Assembly (NCBI RefSeq): GCF_000281045.1
Contig: NW_008246085.1
Coordinates: forward strand, 536,246 to 600,245
Direction: 5' to 3'
DNA from: Saprolegnia diclina VS20
Taxonomy: Eukaryota; Oomycota; Saprolegniomycetes; Saprolegniales; Saprolegniaceae
DNA length: 64,000 bases
Shown: positions 1 to 10,407 of the stretch, one piece after another
Numbering within the stretch: the stretch's first letter is position 1
How the letters are laid out: every line of letters starts with the position of its first letter
The notes under the pieces: generated by a model
What the model was told of the DNA's origin: nothing
The model's database searches: none
The model's input: the letters and a program-made list of their open reading frames with translations, nothing else
Translations under genes and position numbers: made by a program

Positions 1-2
1 CC

Positions 3-1562
3 ACAACCTCCAACGAGCAGTGGCTCATGTCCGTCCAGAAGCAGATCCCGATCCTCTACACCGTGATGGCGCTGCCGCTCAGCGCCGACCAGGACAAGGC
101 CATTAGCCGTTTGCGCGTATACCATCGATCCGCGAGTACTGCGCCTGCTGCCCTCGTCTTGACACCGGTACGATCTGTGGTTGCTCTCGTCTCGCCAGCG
201 TCCAACGGCGTCCCGTCCTTCGAAGCGACGCTCATCGCGCACAACACCGGTGGCACGTCCGTGACGGTATACGCGATTGTGTGCTACGGCATGAGCGACT
301 GGCGCGACACGGTGCTCGCGCTGCCCGAGCCGATCGTGCTGCAGCCCAAACACAAGACGTCGCTCACCTTCCGAGGTCCGATGCTTCCCAACGTCGGCGT
401 CGACCCGACTCTCGTGGCACCGGACCTGCTTGTATCTCTCCACTTGGTGCAAAGCTCGGGCACGCCGGTCGAAACTGCAATCACGGCGATGCTGGACGCA
501 CCTGCAAGAACTGAAGCAGCCACGCGCCCGGTGACAAGTGCGCCGGACGTGACGCATGACACGGACGCGCTCGTGGCGCTCGATGCGCAGCCCATGGCCG
601 ATGACGAAGACGCGTTTGCGCGCGTGCGAAACCGTCTCCACAGCCAAGGTGCCGTCGACAACAGCGCGTTTCCGTCGTCCACTTTTAAAGGTACGCACAG
701 CAAGTGCATTCTATCAGTCATGATGATGGCGCGTAGCCATCTCGGCGTGCCTCGTACTGGGCGTGGTCATCTACACGTCGTACTTTGCCTACTCGCGTCT
801 TCGCAACCGGTCGCTGGCCTGGACGCAGCTCGTTGGCCGGAAGAAGCAAAAGACGCGGTACCCAAAGGACAACATTCAAGACACGACTGACGGTAGCCTG
901 GATGAATATGACGATCACTGTGAAGAAGACGACGGGCTGCTGCCGGCAACAAAGCCACCGACAGTCCTTGCGCAGGAGACAGACCCGCAGCACGTATGGG
1001 GGCAGCCAGCGCGCGTCGTATCACCTGTCTGTCCAGCGCCGTTGTTTCCGTCGACACCTGCACCCGAGCCTCTCGTGCTCGATGCGTCCATTCGAATGCA
1101 TCCCAAGCGGTTCGAGTCGCTCTGGGGCGAGTACATGGAGCGGTATGTTCATCTCGTATAAACCACATGGGGATCAACGACAACGTGCCGCTATTAGTGC
1201 CAAGTGGCAGCGGGCGATTTCGCTGCGGCCCGACGCCAACGCCGTCATGACGCGCTTCTACGAGATGGGGCTCGTCTGCATGGCCAGCGGCTCGGTGCAG
1301 CTCACCGACAAATATTTATTCTACACGGCCGAGGTACGCATTCTGTCGCCGGCACCGAGCCTGACGCCACGTGCAATAGCCGGCAACGCCCGACGCCTTT
1401 TACTTTTGTGACGTGGCGATCCAATTCATCTCGCTCGAGGTCGACGTCTCGGTGCGCACGCCGCGCGAGACGTCGGCGGCCAAGATCGATGTCTTTGTAC
1501 AGCGCGTCAAGATGGCGCTCGACGATCTCGACGCCGGCAGCTCCCTGGCTGTTGCCGAGTGA
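3..1562 (+). CDS. 3' part of a single-pass membrane protein with adaptin-appendage-like tail
   Basis: The reading frame is open to the left edge of the window, so the 5' end is missing. Proposed exons are 3-690, 737-1142, 1198-1333 and 1380-1562, with 46-55-nt GT-AG introns. The N-terminal part is beta-rich and looks like an Ig/PapD-type domain (around 'HNTGGTSVTVYAIVCYG'). Joining exons 1 and 2 creates a hydrophobic helix (AISACLVLGVVIYTSYFAYS) followed by basic residues, so a lumenal or outer domain, one membrane span and a cytosolic tail are predicted. The tail has an acidic linker and then a domain with 'FESLWGEYMER' and 'YLFYTAE' that resembles the platform half of beta-adaptin appendages. 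TMEM131-like proteins are an alternative comparison for the Ig/PapD plus membrane-span layout. The family assignment is tentative; the exon structure is well supported. Confidence 0.55.
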
Positions 1563-2587
1563 CGGACTTGTGGCTACTCGCGACGAGGCGTACGGCTTGC
1601 TACTTCAGCATAGCGGCATGGTAAACAAGCAACATGACCGCGACTGTCCTTTCTCGAGCCTTCTTGCCAACCTCCGTGTCGCACGTGCGCGAGAAGCAAG
1701 CGCGCCTTTGCACCCAAGGCGGCGTCCGAGGATGACCACGCCAAGCAGCCACCGTCAGTCGTCACAGTGGCACGCTGGACACACATGAATTCTTCTCGGG
1801 TCATCTTTCGACCAGTTCATCATGGCAGTACCCAAGCAGCCACCCGCTTGCTACAAGGCCACGCGCCTCCTGCCCGTAGAGCCGCCCATACTCATCGGAC
1901 CCATGACCTCACGCAGAAGGCCATTGCCGTCGTCCGCCTCGAAGCCATCGGCATGGCGGCCGCGTCCAGGCGGCGAGAGTAGGACGAGTGCGACATGGCC
2001 GGAGGCCGCGCTTATTGGGCCCTTGGTTTGAGTGGTGAGGAAAGAAAAGAAAAAGAAAGGGAGAGCCACGCGGGGTAGGGCTGGCCGCTGAGAATATCGA
2101 CTTTCACAGGTAAAACTCATTTAACGCACCGACGTCGCGGGCCAAAACACCTCGCGAGGTGTGCCCTAAAACGCGTTTTACCGATTCCGGGGCGTGACGA
2201 GGCGGCTGATAATACACGACCAAGCACGCCGACATGGAGTGCGTTTGTCACATAACTCCATGCGTCGCTGCGTATTTACGCTCGGAGGTATCATATCTGA
2301 GAGGTTTATGGCAATAAAAAAAGACTTTGCGGCCACTGGCGGGCGGTTTTTAATACGTTTTTCGGTCGCCCAACCCTGGCTTTCAATGGCACGTCACAGC
2401 AGTTGCATACAAACAACAAGATATAGAGGCCAGTGTTCGAATAAAAAAGCGGCAGAAGGTAGAATAAAAATACTCGAGTTTTATTCGACGTCAAACTGCT
2501 GGAGCCTACCGCGTTCATTTCGCAGGATACCAGCGCTATCTAAAGCCATCATTTCCGCTATTGCCGTCGACACCGTCTTGGCCGAGC
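1563..2587. other. intergenic region, no supported gene
   Basis: This 1-kb gap has only short overlapping ORFs on both strands and none shows a family signature. A purine-rich run lies near 2036-2070, and two short palindromes (CCTCGCGAGG and AAAACGCGTTTT) lie near 2152-2180. The last 200 bases are AT-rich and probably hold the cyclin promoter and 5' UTR. Confidence 0.4.
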
Positions 2588-3382
2588 ATGCAGCATCACC
2601 AGAGCACACCCGAGGAAGACGACCGCGCCCGCGCCATCGTCCAGACGCTCTCCGCGGTGCTAGAGTCCATGGTCCAGTCGGCGGACGCCATTCCCGCCGG
2701 CTACATGCGCCGGACCAAATTTGAAGCCTTCCGCGCGCCGCAGATCTCGATCCTGGACTACCTCTTGCGCATCCAGACGTACGCGGCCTGTAGCCCCGAG
2801 TGCTTTGTGCTAGCGCTCATCTACATTGACCGCCTGCACCAGATGCAGGGCTTTGTCATGACCGAGCTCAACGTGCACCGCGTCATCATCACGGCGATCG
2901 TGCTCGCGGCCAAGTTCTTTGACGACCAGTACTTCAACAACGCGTACTACGCCAAGGTTGGCGGCGTGCCCGGCTCGGAGATGAACGAGCTCGAGGTCGA
3001 GTTTCTCCTCTTGACCAACTTTAGCCTCCACGTGACGTCCGAGGCGTACTCGCGCTACTACAACGAGCTCGCCAACCACTACATCTTCTCGCGCACGCAA
3101 GGCGGCGAGTTCAAGCACTGCGTCCGGCCCGACCCGGCTCAAGGCGGCCAGCTCGTGTATGTAACGGACATGGTGCGCTCGTTCGACGACACGGACATGA
3201 CGTACTGCGATCCGCAGTTTTCGTCGACCGCGAGCTCGAGCAGTCTTGGCTCGAGCTACGGCTCGACGAACGGCGCGACTACGTCGTACGGCATTGCGAG
3301 CGCCACCAACTGTAAGAAGCGGACGCGCGCGCCTTCCAACCCGAAGCGGCGCAACGTCTTCCCTCTCGGCGTCAACGCCTAA
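2588..3382 (+). CDS. Pho80/P-U-type cyclin
   Basis: Single-exon gene of 264 residues. The cyclin box covers roughly residues 50-160, with the helix pattern typical of Pho80/PCL/U-type cyclins: 'PQISILDYLLRIQTYA', 'CFVLALIYIDRL', 'IITAIVLAAKFFDDQYFNNA', then 'NELEVEFLLLTNFSLHV'. Such cyclins bind a Pho85/Cdk5-like kinase and couple nutrient state, often phosphate, to growth. The C-terminus is Ser/Thr/Gly-rich with a basic end (KKRTRAPSNPKRR), possibly a nuclear localisation signal. The ATG at 2588 is the only sensible start; the frame extends slightly upstream without an ATG. It converges on the methyltransferase at 3676. Confidence 0.88.
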   Translation: MQHHQSTPEEDDRARAIVQTLSAVLESMVQSADAIPAGYMRRTKFEAFRAPQISILDYLLRIQTYAACSPECFVLALIYIDRLHQMQGFVMTELNVHRVIITAIVLAAKFFDDQYFNNAYYAKVGGVPGSEMNELEVEFLLLTNFSLHVTSEAYSRYYNELANHYIFSRTQGGEFKHCVRPDPAQGGQLVYVTDMVRSFDDTDMTYCDPQFSSTASSSSLGSSYGSTNGATTSYGIASATNCKKRTRAPSNPKRRNVFPLGVNA

Positions 3383-3675
3383 GCGACTCTTCCGTCGCCT
3401 GTACCACTAGCCCCAACTTTCGTAGATAAGATAGGACCTTAGATTATAATATTTTATTGCAGCGCGCACGCTGCCCTCGAGGACCGCATCATTGCGGCCC
3501 TCGAGACGCGTCGCGCAGCTGCTTCTTCTTCATTCCCTTGTCTACGTTGCGCCTCGAACGATAGCATCGGACTTGCCGACGAGGTCTTGACCCCATCCTC
3601 GATGACGTACTCATGCGACGGTGCCGAGGTCGGACAGCAATAATCACTCGAGCAACATTGATTACGGTTCCTAGA

Positions 3676-4583
3676 CTACTTGCGGCGCCAAAAGGTACCG
3701 TCCGAGACGCCCCACTGGAACTTGCGGTCGTGCTCGCGGATCAAGAACGGGTATTGCGTGCGCTCCACGAGCTCAAACGACGTGCTCAGGATGCGCTCGA
3801 GCTCGACGAACGAGTCGCCTGCCTCTGGCGTCGCGCCGATCCAGTGCTCCTTGGCGGTGTATTCTTCGAGCCACGAGTACGGGCTCACGAGCGCGAGGAT
3901 GCCGTCCTTCTTGACGAGCGACGGGAGGCGGTCGAGAAAGAGCCGCGGGCGGGGCACGCGGCAGAGCAGATTGGACGCAAAGACGCAGTCGAAAGTGCCG
4001 AGATGCTCGCCCAGGTCGCACGCGTCGCCTTGCTCAAAATGGACCTTGGTCCGGTCGATGCCCGCCGGCACGGCGGCGGTGCGCATCGCCGTAATGTCGC
4101 CTTGGATGTGAGCCTCGTACGTCGTCGACCCATGCGTCTTCATCTGGTTGGCCACGTCGATGAAATGATGCGAAAAGTCAATGCCGATGACCTAGGCATT
4201 CCAGAGATGATGATGTCACTGATCATTGGGCACAAGCAATGTACCTCGTCAAAGGTGCGGCTGAGCTCAAACGAGGACCGCCCGACGGAGCAGCCGACTT
4301 CCAGCGCACGATGGCGCATCTCGGGGCGTGTGAGTGGAACCGTGTCAGCGACGGTGCGATGAAGGAAGGCCAGCGCGTCTTTGGGAGCGAACGGGTACGG
4401 GACAACTTCTTCGGGCTTGCCTGAGCGCATGTCAGAGACAAGGTCAGATCTTGGTCTTACTCTACCATAGTGGAACTGGAGGTACTCCATGGCAGCGCGC
4501 TCCGACTCGTAGACCATCGAGCCGCTTGCGGTCGTGCTGCGGGTCGACGCGTGGCGCAGGCCAGAGGCAGCGGTCTTGAGCAT
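3676..4583 (-). CDS. ovothiol-type (4-mercaptohistidine) N-methyltransferase, standalone
   Basis: Proposed exons are 4583-4466, 4420-4245 and 4191-3676 (introns of 45 and 53 nt), giving 269 residues. After splicing the protein reads 'EYLQFHYG', 'KPEEVVPYPFAPKDAL', 'ALEVGCSVGRSSFEL' (SAM-binding motif I) and 'VIGIDFSHHFIDVANQ'. These match the family of the C-terminal methyltransferase domain of OvoA, which N-methylates 5-thiohistidine to ovothiol A. The first 30 residues are rich in Ala/Ser/Thr/Arg and could be a mitochondrial presequence. In many organisms this domain is fused to the sulfoxide synthase; no such domain is present here. A GATTGGCCAAAA box lies about 58 bases upstream of the ATG. 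The family assignment is confident; the exact substrate is inferred. Confidence 0.85.
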
Positions 4584-5019
4584 CCTGTGAAAAGCGAAAA
4601 TGACGAAGATCCTGCGGTGGATCGAAAATCCCACTCGTTTGATTGGCCAAAATCCCGCCGAATTACACGCCGGCTGCAAAACCTTCATGCGAATTCGGCG
4701 GAACTCAGAGCGCGCGAGCGTCACTGCCTGTTGAAGCGACCATCCAAGCTCGCAGACTCGCCATAGCATCTCACAAGCGACTTCACAGCGCTCATGCGTG
4801 CGGAGTGCGACTTTGGCAATGGCTGGCATCGGCGCTGCCGCGTCGAAACCGTAACATAGTACAGTGTTTCAAACAGTGTATTACCCGCGCGATCCTGTTG
4901 TTAAATATGGCAAATGCCACTTGTAATCGGAGTAACGCAACGATCCGGAAACAATCCGGCGCAGTACGTCGGCGGTGCATGCCGCATAGTCGCGCCAGGA
5001 CGCTCGTCGCGGGTGCTTC
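4584..5019. other. divergent intergenic region
   Basis: This 436-base gap separates the divergently transcribed methyltransferase and SPRING-like genes. Apart from the GATTGGCCAAAA element at 4641 it holds no supported feature. The plus-strand ORF through it has no family signature. Confidence 0.4.
4641..4652 (-). promoter_or_regulatory. CCAAT-type box GATTGGCCAAAA
   Basis: The plus strand reads GATTGGCCAAAA, so the minus-strand gene sees TTTTGGCCAATC about 58 bases upstream of its ATG. Nearly the same string sits at a similar distance before three other genes in the window. Confidence 0.5.
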
Positions 5020-6068
5020 ATGGCGCACAACCCTGTGTTCGACCGCGTGCAGTCGGTCCGGTCGGCGCTCGCCTTTGACCGCAAGCGCTATGCGCCTGTG
5101 CAACCGGCGTCCGCTGGCGTCTGCAGCCGCCAACGCGCCGTCGCGATCTATGCTGGGCGCGTTGCCCGCGAGGTGTGTCGGCGCGGCTGCCGGGCACTTG
5201 GCCGCGGCTTCTCGTGGAGCATGGTCTGCCTTCATCACAGCTATACGCGCTGCTTCAGCCGCGTCAACCCGGTCCATGGTAGCAGCGACGAGACGGCCAC
5301 GCGTCGCCGCGTCACGCCGCCCGTGGCCATCTTTTTGTGCCTCATCCTCTTCACCATCGTGCGCTTTGTTTTGTCCTTGCCGCAAATGTACTACGCGCGG
5401 ACGCAGTATGCGCCTCGGGTGCACACGGACGAAGCCAGCATTCGGTCCAAGATCTTGTTGAACCACGCGCCGGGGCTTGACGTCACCAAGGCCAAGTTGC
5501 GCTGGCAAGACTTTGAACCCGACGATACTTCCACTTTGTGCAAACACACCGCCGAGACGACAGCGTTCATTACCGACGCCCGCGGCGCCACGTGTAGCCG
5601 CGAGTCCTTGCTGCCCTCGGGGTGCTGCCCAGTGGCTGCGAGTACTGTTACCTTCAGCTGTACCTCTTGCAACGTCGCCGCACCCCACTGCTGCAGCGAG
5701 TACGAGCGCTGCGTATCGTGCTGCATGAGCCCCGACCATGTACGTTTCTTCTTTTTCGCATTAGCTCGGAGCAGCCGACCAAATTGTAGCGTGAGATTCT
5801 GCGGCATTTCCTCCTGCACGCCAACCCCGCCCACCCCGTGTACGGCGCACCGCACCACCTGAGCGTCTTTGGCTTTTGCGCGTTTCGGTGCCGAACGTCG
5901 TCGGCCAGTGTGCAGCACCAAAATTCCTACCGCAGCACGAAGAAACACTGCTACGGGCTCCACCGACCTCGTAAGGAGCTCTCGGTCGTCAATAGCGATG
6001 GCACCGCCAACAAGTCGGCCGCGTTCGATGCCAGCCTACCGTGCGTCTCGATGGATATTGGAGCTTAG
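5020..6068 (+). CDS. SPRING/C12orf49-like Golgi membrane protein
   Basis: Two exons, 5020-5739 and 5790-6068, joined across a 50-nt intron. A signal-anchor helix (VAIFLCLILFTIVRFVLSL) is followed by a Cys-rich lumenal domain. Its signatures, 'LLPSGCC', 'EYERCVSCCM' and, after the splice, 'CRTSSASVQHQNSYRSTKKH', match the C12orf49/SPRING family (SREBP pathway regulator; UPF0454). In animals this protein supports site-1 protease and SREBP processing in the Golgi. A homologue here suggests a conserved role in Golgi protease or membrane homeostasis; that part is inference. The start is uncertain: ATG 5020 gives 332 residues with a long basic N-terminus, while in-frame ATG 5221 gives 265 residues, closer to the usual length. 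Confidence 0.85.
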
Positions 6069-6326
6069 CGCACTAACCATCTACGTAGAATACCCACAAG
6101 TCCGCTCGAGTGGGACCCGTTCTACGCTCCGCCCGCGGCCTAGCTTGTTTCGCCCAATAAGCTACTGTCCTCTAAGTTTATTCACAAAAGCTTTGCAAAG
6201 AACAGTCGCGGCTTTATATAGTCAGGGCGGTGAGCTATCAATAGGCCGCTTTCGCGTCAGTTGGAATAACGAAGGGGGCGCGTCGCAGCGGTAACGCGTT
6301 CTTCGTACAGCGCGATTCCGTCCTCG

Positions 6327-7287
6327 ATGAATATAACCGCGCGCTCGGGGCCATCGCTCATGATTCCGCTCGCAGCTGAAGCCCCCGTGAACCTCGCGAC
6401 GGCCAAGACCCTCTCGAAAGGGGCCGTCAGTGCCAGCAACCCCGGCGCCGACGAAGATGCGGGTACACTGTCAACTCTTCTCAGTGGAATCTCACGAGCC
6501 ATCGCGCAGAGTTTTGGAAGAACACGTTCAGAGACCGTGTGCCCCAGCACGCGGCGGTGACAGCCAATTGGCGCGAGCCGTCGCCGTCCGAGTTTCGCGT
6601 CCGCAGTAAAAAGTACCTCACCGACAGTGTCAAGGAGGCCGTGGATCACCCCAGTACGTCCTCTATCCTCATTCGTATCGTTGTTTGACGAGCGATGCGG
6701 TAGAGTGCGACTTGGTCTGGGTCGACGTGTTCCAGGGGAAGAAAGAAGCGTTCTTGCATGCTGCTGCGCGCCGCGACGGCGTCGTCGCCCACTTCCACAC
6801 GCTGTACCCAGCGAACGAGCTCTTCGTCCTCAACATTATCCTGCCCGGCAAGCCCGAGGTGACGTACGTCAACTACTTTGCACTGCGGACGCCGGTGGCC
6901 GGGACGGAGGACTCGGCGTTCGGCCGGCTTTGGCGGGCGTTCCTTGACGGCTCGGACGAGTTCCGCAACGCTCGCCTCAAGCTCATTCCGCGCATCGTGC
7001 ACGGGCCGTGGATGGTACGCAAGGCCGTGGGCTCCAAACCCTTTATATTGGCGAAAGCGCTGCCGATCCAGTGGTTCCGCGGCAAGCACTACCTCGAGGC
7101 CGTCGTCGATGTGAGTTCGGACGCTGTCGCGCGCAAGGTCACGTCCATGTGCCGCATGTGCGTCTCGTCGCTCACCGTCGACATTGGGCTCGTGCTCGAG
7201 GGGCAAAAGGAGGACGAGCTCCCAGAGGCGATGCTGGGCTGCGTCCAGTACGACCGACTGGACATGGCCAACGCGACGCCGATCTAA
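6327..7287 (+). CDS. EDR2 C-terminal (DUF1336) domain protein
   Basis: Exons 6327-6462, 6510-6653 and 6704-7287 (introns of 47 and 50 nt) give 287 residues. The spliced protein starts its domain at 'FWKNTFRDRV' and 'FRVRSKKYLTDSVK'. It ends with the family hallmarks 'HGPWMVRKAVGSKPFILAK', 'YLEAVVDVSSDAVARK', 'VDIGLVLEGQKEDELPE'. This is the C-terminal domain of plant ENHANCED DISEASE RESISTANCE 2 and related stramenopile proteins, often found beside PH and START lipid-binding domains. Here the DUF1336 domain makes up nearly the whole protein; no PH or START region is visible. A role at membranes or in lipid signalling is inferred from the family. Confidence 0.85.
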
Positions 7288-7842
7288 GCCCCCGCAAATT
7301 TATTGAACGTTCTTTACATTGCTCGTCATATTTACGTACGTGGCAGCACCACGGACCAGGAAAAACCTCGTATTCAAAACACGTATCTATACGATGTGGG
7401 AGGTATTTGGTCCCAGAAAATATCGACAAGTCCACAGCCTAGAATCAAGGACTTCGACGAGACCAGCTGAGCTCGAGTTAAGCTGGTTGAGCCAACGCCG
7501 CAAGGACGCAGTGCTGGACTTGGGACGATGGCATCTGCGTGTTATTAGCCGCACTTAAGGTCGAACCATGAGGCAGCGCAGACGCCGAGCCGTTAGAGCC
7601 TCGACATATCCGTGCCAACTGCGCTACAATCGAATCAAGCCACGAGTTGTGTGCGATCAGGGGATTCATTGACAAGCATCACCTCGAAGATGCTCTCTCG
7701 TCGTCGCGGCCTTCACCGAAGGCCCCTCTCGATATATATCGCAGTTGGCCGTAAAGTTGGTGCAAGGCCGGTGGGCTGATAGATAAAATGATACTGAATT
7801 CAGGGACATCCATTGCGAACGTACAGAGAGAGTGGACGCTAC
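7288..7842. other. intergenic region with tRNA-like box A/box B sequence
   Basis: No protein gene is supported. On the minus strand, around 7565-7635, there is a string TAGCGCAGTTGG (tRNA D-arm/box A-like) and about 57 bases later GGTTCGACC (box B-like). The flanking bases do not fold into acceptor or T stems, so I do not call a tRNA gene; a degenerate tRNA or tRNA-derived repeat is possible. Confidence 0.3.
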
Positions 7843-9510
7843 TTAGAGGTTCATTTGGAAGCGCTGGCCGGCGTTGTTGACGTCGCACGAGAGGAGGTAG
7901 ACGTTGCCGTTGGAGGCGTCGCTCGAGAGGCAAAGGCCGAGCTTGCGCGCGTGCATGATCTGGCCCGTCTTGTCGTTGTACTGCCACTGCTGGTTGTCGT
8001 TGGTCGCGTCGCAGTTGTAGACGTGGACACCGCCGTAGTCCTTGAACTCCCACGCATCGAGGCAGCTGTTCTGGTTGGCCTTGTTCTTGATCGTCTGGAG
8101 CATCGGGTCGTAGTACCACAACTGCGTCTCGGGGATCGCGCCAGCCATCGGCGCCGAGCGCACGCTCAACGCGCCATAGTATTCGGTGAGCTCGAGGTCC
8201 GAGCCCGCGACGGCAATGCGAAGCTCCTGCGAACCCATGTCGACCTTCGTGAGACCCTTGTTGTCGTTCGAGCACGTGGCGAGCTTGAGGCTCTTGGTGA
8301 GGCAGAGGTTGCCGATCTGGGCACCGTTGCCGTTGAAGCTCCAGCGCTGGCTGGCCTTGGCAGCGTCGCAGCGCGCGACCGACACAAACTGGCCCTTGCC
8401 GTTGCCTTGAAGGCACGCGTTCGTCGAGCGCGACTTGAGCCAGCCCGAGTCGGCCTGGTTATAGAACCAGATCTCATTGTCCAGGCGGTCCGTGAGGCCC
8501 TTGGCGGGCGCCGAGATCGAGAGCTTGCCAAAGCTTTCGCCCTGCTTGTAGCTGCCGGCCTTGAGCACGTTCGCGTCACTGTGGAGGCGGACGGCCGTCG
8601 GCGCAGCACCCACCGTGAGCGACGCAATGAGCGGCTTCATCGTACGCGTGTTGTCAAAGAGGCCAAAGTGGCGCTCGATCTCGGGGTCGCGGTTGCCGTC
8701 GAACGACGAAAAGTAGTAGTAGTTGACGTTCTGCTGCTCCGCGAACGAGATAAACTCCTTGGTGTAGAGCGCTTGGGCCTCCGGCGACGTCTCGGCGACG
8801 ACACTCGCCGTGCCGCCCGTGGCCCACCCCGTCTCGGAGAGCACGACGGGCTTGCCGAGCGCACGCGCCGAGTTCCAAATGCCTTGGAAGTCGTTGTACA
8901 GAGTGGGGACACCTTCGACCGCTGTCTTGTTCTGCCACATGGCAAACGCGTTGACCGAGACGACGTCCGTGTTGGCGTAGAGCTCCGGAAAGTACTTGTA
9001 CGAGTCCATGATGTCGGTGATGACGACCGGGAAGAAGAGGTTCTTGCTGCGAAGGTAGGCCTTGACGTCCTTGTAGTGCTTGATGATGCGGTTGATCGGG
9101 CCCTTGTCGGCAAAGTCGTGCTGGCCCTGGATGTAGTAGCGGTAGATGGCCTCGGACGAGACCTGGATGCCAACGACGTTGTTGTTGTTGACCATGCCCT
9201 TCTCGACGAGGTTCTTGAGGCGCTGGAACTCGCCATCGAACGAGTCGATCTTGGCGTCGGCCTCGGACCAGATGCCGAGCCAGATCTTCATGTTGCGCCA
9301 GCCCGCGTGCCAGTAGAGGCGCGTCATGCAAGCTTCGTCCATCGAGTACATGCGGACGGTGTGCGTGATGTCCTTGAGCTTGTCGAGGTCGAGCGGCATG
9401 TTGGTATCGTCGGGGCACGATGCGTAGTTGAGCGCGTAGAGCTGGCGGTCAAGCGCCATCACGGACGTGGCTGCGGCCGCGAGCGACGCGAGGATGGAGG
9501 TAATGCGCAT
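7843..9510 (-). CDS. secreted GH17 endo-1,3-beta-glucanase with ricin-type lectin domain
   Basis: Single-exon gene of 555 residues. The start was chosen at 9510 because it gives a clean signal peptide (MRITSILASLAAAATSVMA); the frame extends upstream without a better ATG. Residues about 20-300 form a GH17 TIM barrel: 'MKIWLGIWSEADAK', 'GIQVSSEAIYRYY' carrying the likely acid/base Glu, and 'PVVLSETGWATGG' with the nucleophile Glu. Residues about 310-555 contain beta-trefoil repeats with QxW-type motifs ('QRWSF', 'QLWYY', 'QQWQY', 'QRFQ'), typical of ricin-B carbohydrate-binding modules. The enzyme probably remodels or digests beta-1,3-glucan in the organism's own wall or in a host or fungal wall. 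Both catalytic Glu are present. Confidence 0.92.
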   Translation of the reverse strand: MRITSILASLAAAATSVMALDRQLYALNYASCPDDTNMPLDLDKLKDITHTVRMYSMDEACMTRLYWHAGWRNMKIWLGIWSEADAKIDSFDGEFQRLKNLVEKGMVNNNNVVGIQVSSEAIYRYYIQGQHDFADKGPINRIIKHYKDVKAYLRSKNLFFPVVITDIMDSYKYFPELYANTDVVSVNAFAMWQNKTAVEGVPTLYNDFQGIWNSARALGKPVVLSETGWATGGTASVVAETSPEAQALYTKEFISFAEQQNVNYYYFSSFDGNRDPEIERHFGLFDNTRTMKPLIASLTVGAAPTAVRLHSDANVLKAGSYKQGESFGKLSISAPAKGLTDRLDNEIWFYNQADSGWLKSRSTNACLQGNGKGQFVSVARCDAAKASQRWSFNGNGAQIGNLCLTKSLKLATCSNDNKGLTKVDMGSQELRIAVAGSDLELTEYYGALSVRSAPMAGAIPETQLWYYDPMLQTIKNKANQNSCLDAWEFKDYGGVHVYNCDATNDNQQWQYNDKTGQIMHARKLGLCLSSDASNGNVYLLSCDVNNAGQRFQMNL

Positions 9511-10407
9511 CTTGATCGCAATTGGGAAATGACAGCATTGCGCGGCAGAGCTGGGGCAGAGCCAAACGCGTGCTGCGAAAGCACCTGCCATGTGTCACAT
9601 CGTTCGAACTCCGACTTTCTGTGGGTTTGTCCCAAACTGGCGCTGGGTTAAACCTACTCCATCGCGACGGCGACGTCGACGCGCTGCGTTGCGCACACCG
9701 TCATCGGCGTGGGCAGGCGAGATGCAGTGCCACGTATAAGTGTACCGGTATAGTAAAGGCGGTTATCCCAGTGTCCTTGGTCTTGGCTCCATCTTGGCGC
9801 TGCCATTGTACCAGTGCCATTGTCCGCGCCGACGACGCGCGACGGGCAACGGCGGCGAGATTTTTGGATCCAATTACACTGCAACCTTAGAGCAGACGAC
9901 GTCAACACGAACGACGCCAACTGAGAATCACTGAAAATGACCGGGTACCGTCTCCGGCCCAGGAATCGGCCGCTCTGCCCTGGGCTGCCTAGCCAACCGA
10001 GCAGAGTCCACTGAGTTGTATCAACTTGCTGCCACTTCGTGTAGCAGTCGTACACTGCAGATGCGGAGATATCTACAGATTTACTACGGTATATCTACTA
10101 TCACACGCAGTGGTGCTGTGCCACCCGTATGATCCGTATGCAGGCATGCGTCACCGCTTTTGATGAACCTGGCTCGAACCGACCTCCGTCCGATCTCACA
10201 CCGCGCTGCGAGGAAGCTGCCATCCGCCTCCGCCGGTGGTGCCAGGGACGCAGCACGACCACTACAGTACTGTTACTATCTACGAAAGTGTGTTGGCTCA
10301 GCTTCTTGCGTACAGACGCCGCTGCAGGAGCGGGGCAGCTTCAACAACAAACAAGCTGGTTGGTGCTACAAAAGTGTCGTTGGGACATACTCGGGTTTTA
10401 CACCGCG
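9511..10407. other. intergenic region
   Basis: This 897-base region lies between two minus-strand genes and should contain the promoter of the glucanase and the 3' flank of TCF25. Small ORFs on both strands have no recognisable features. An AT-rich run with repeated TATCTAC lies near 10066-10100. Confidence 0.4.

Noticed and set aside
1822-2031. Small ORF MAVPKQPPACYKATRLL... as a gene
   Set aside because: No family match, no splice support, and neighbouring frames are equally open; left as unassigned intergenic DNA.
7813-9651. 612-codon plus-strand ORF opposite the glucanase
   Set aside because: Shadow ORF caused by high GC codon use; the minus strand has a signal peptide, GH17 motifs and lectin repeats.
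10130-10230. Possible tRNA from the string GGCTCGAACC (minus strand GGTTCGAGCC)
   Set aside because: The flanking bases do not form a T stem and no D arm or acceptor stem is present at the right distance.
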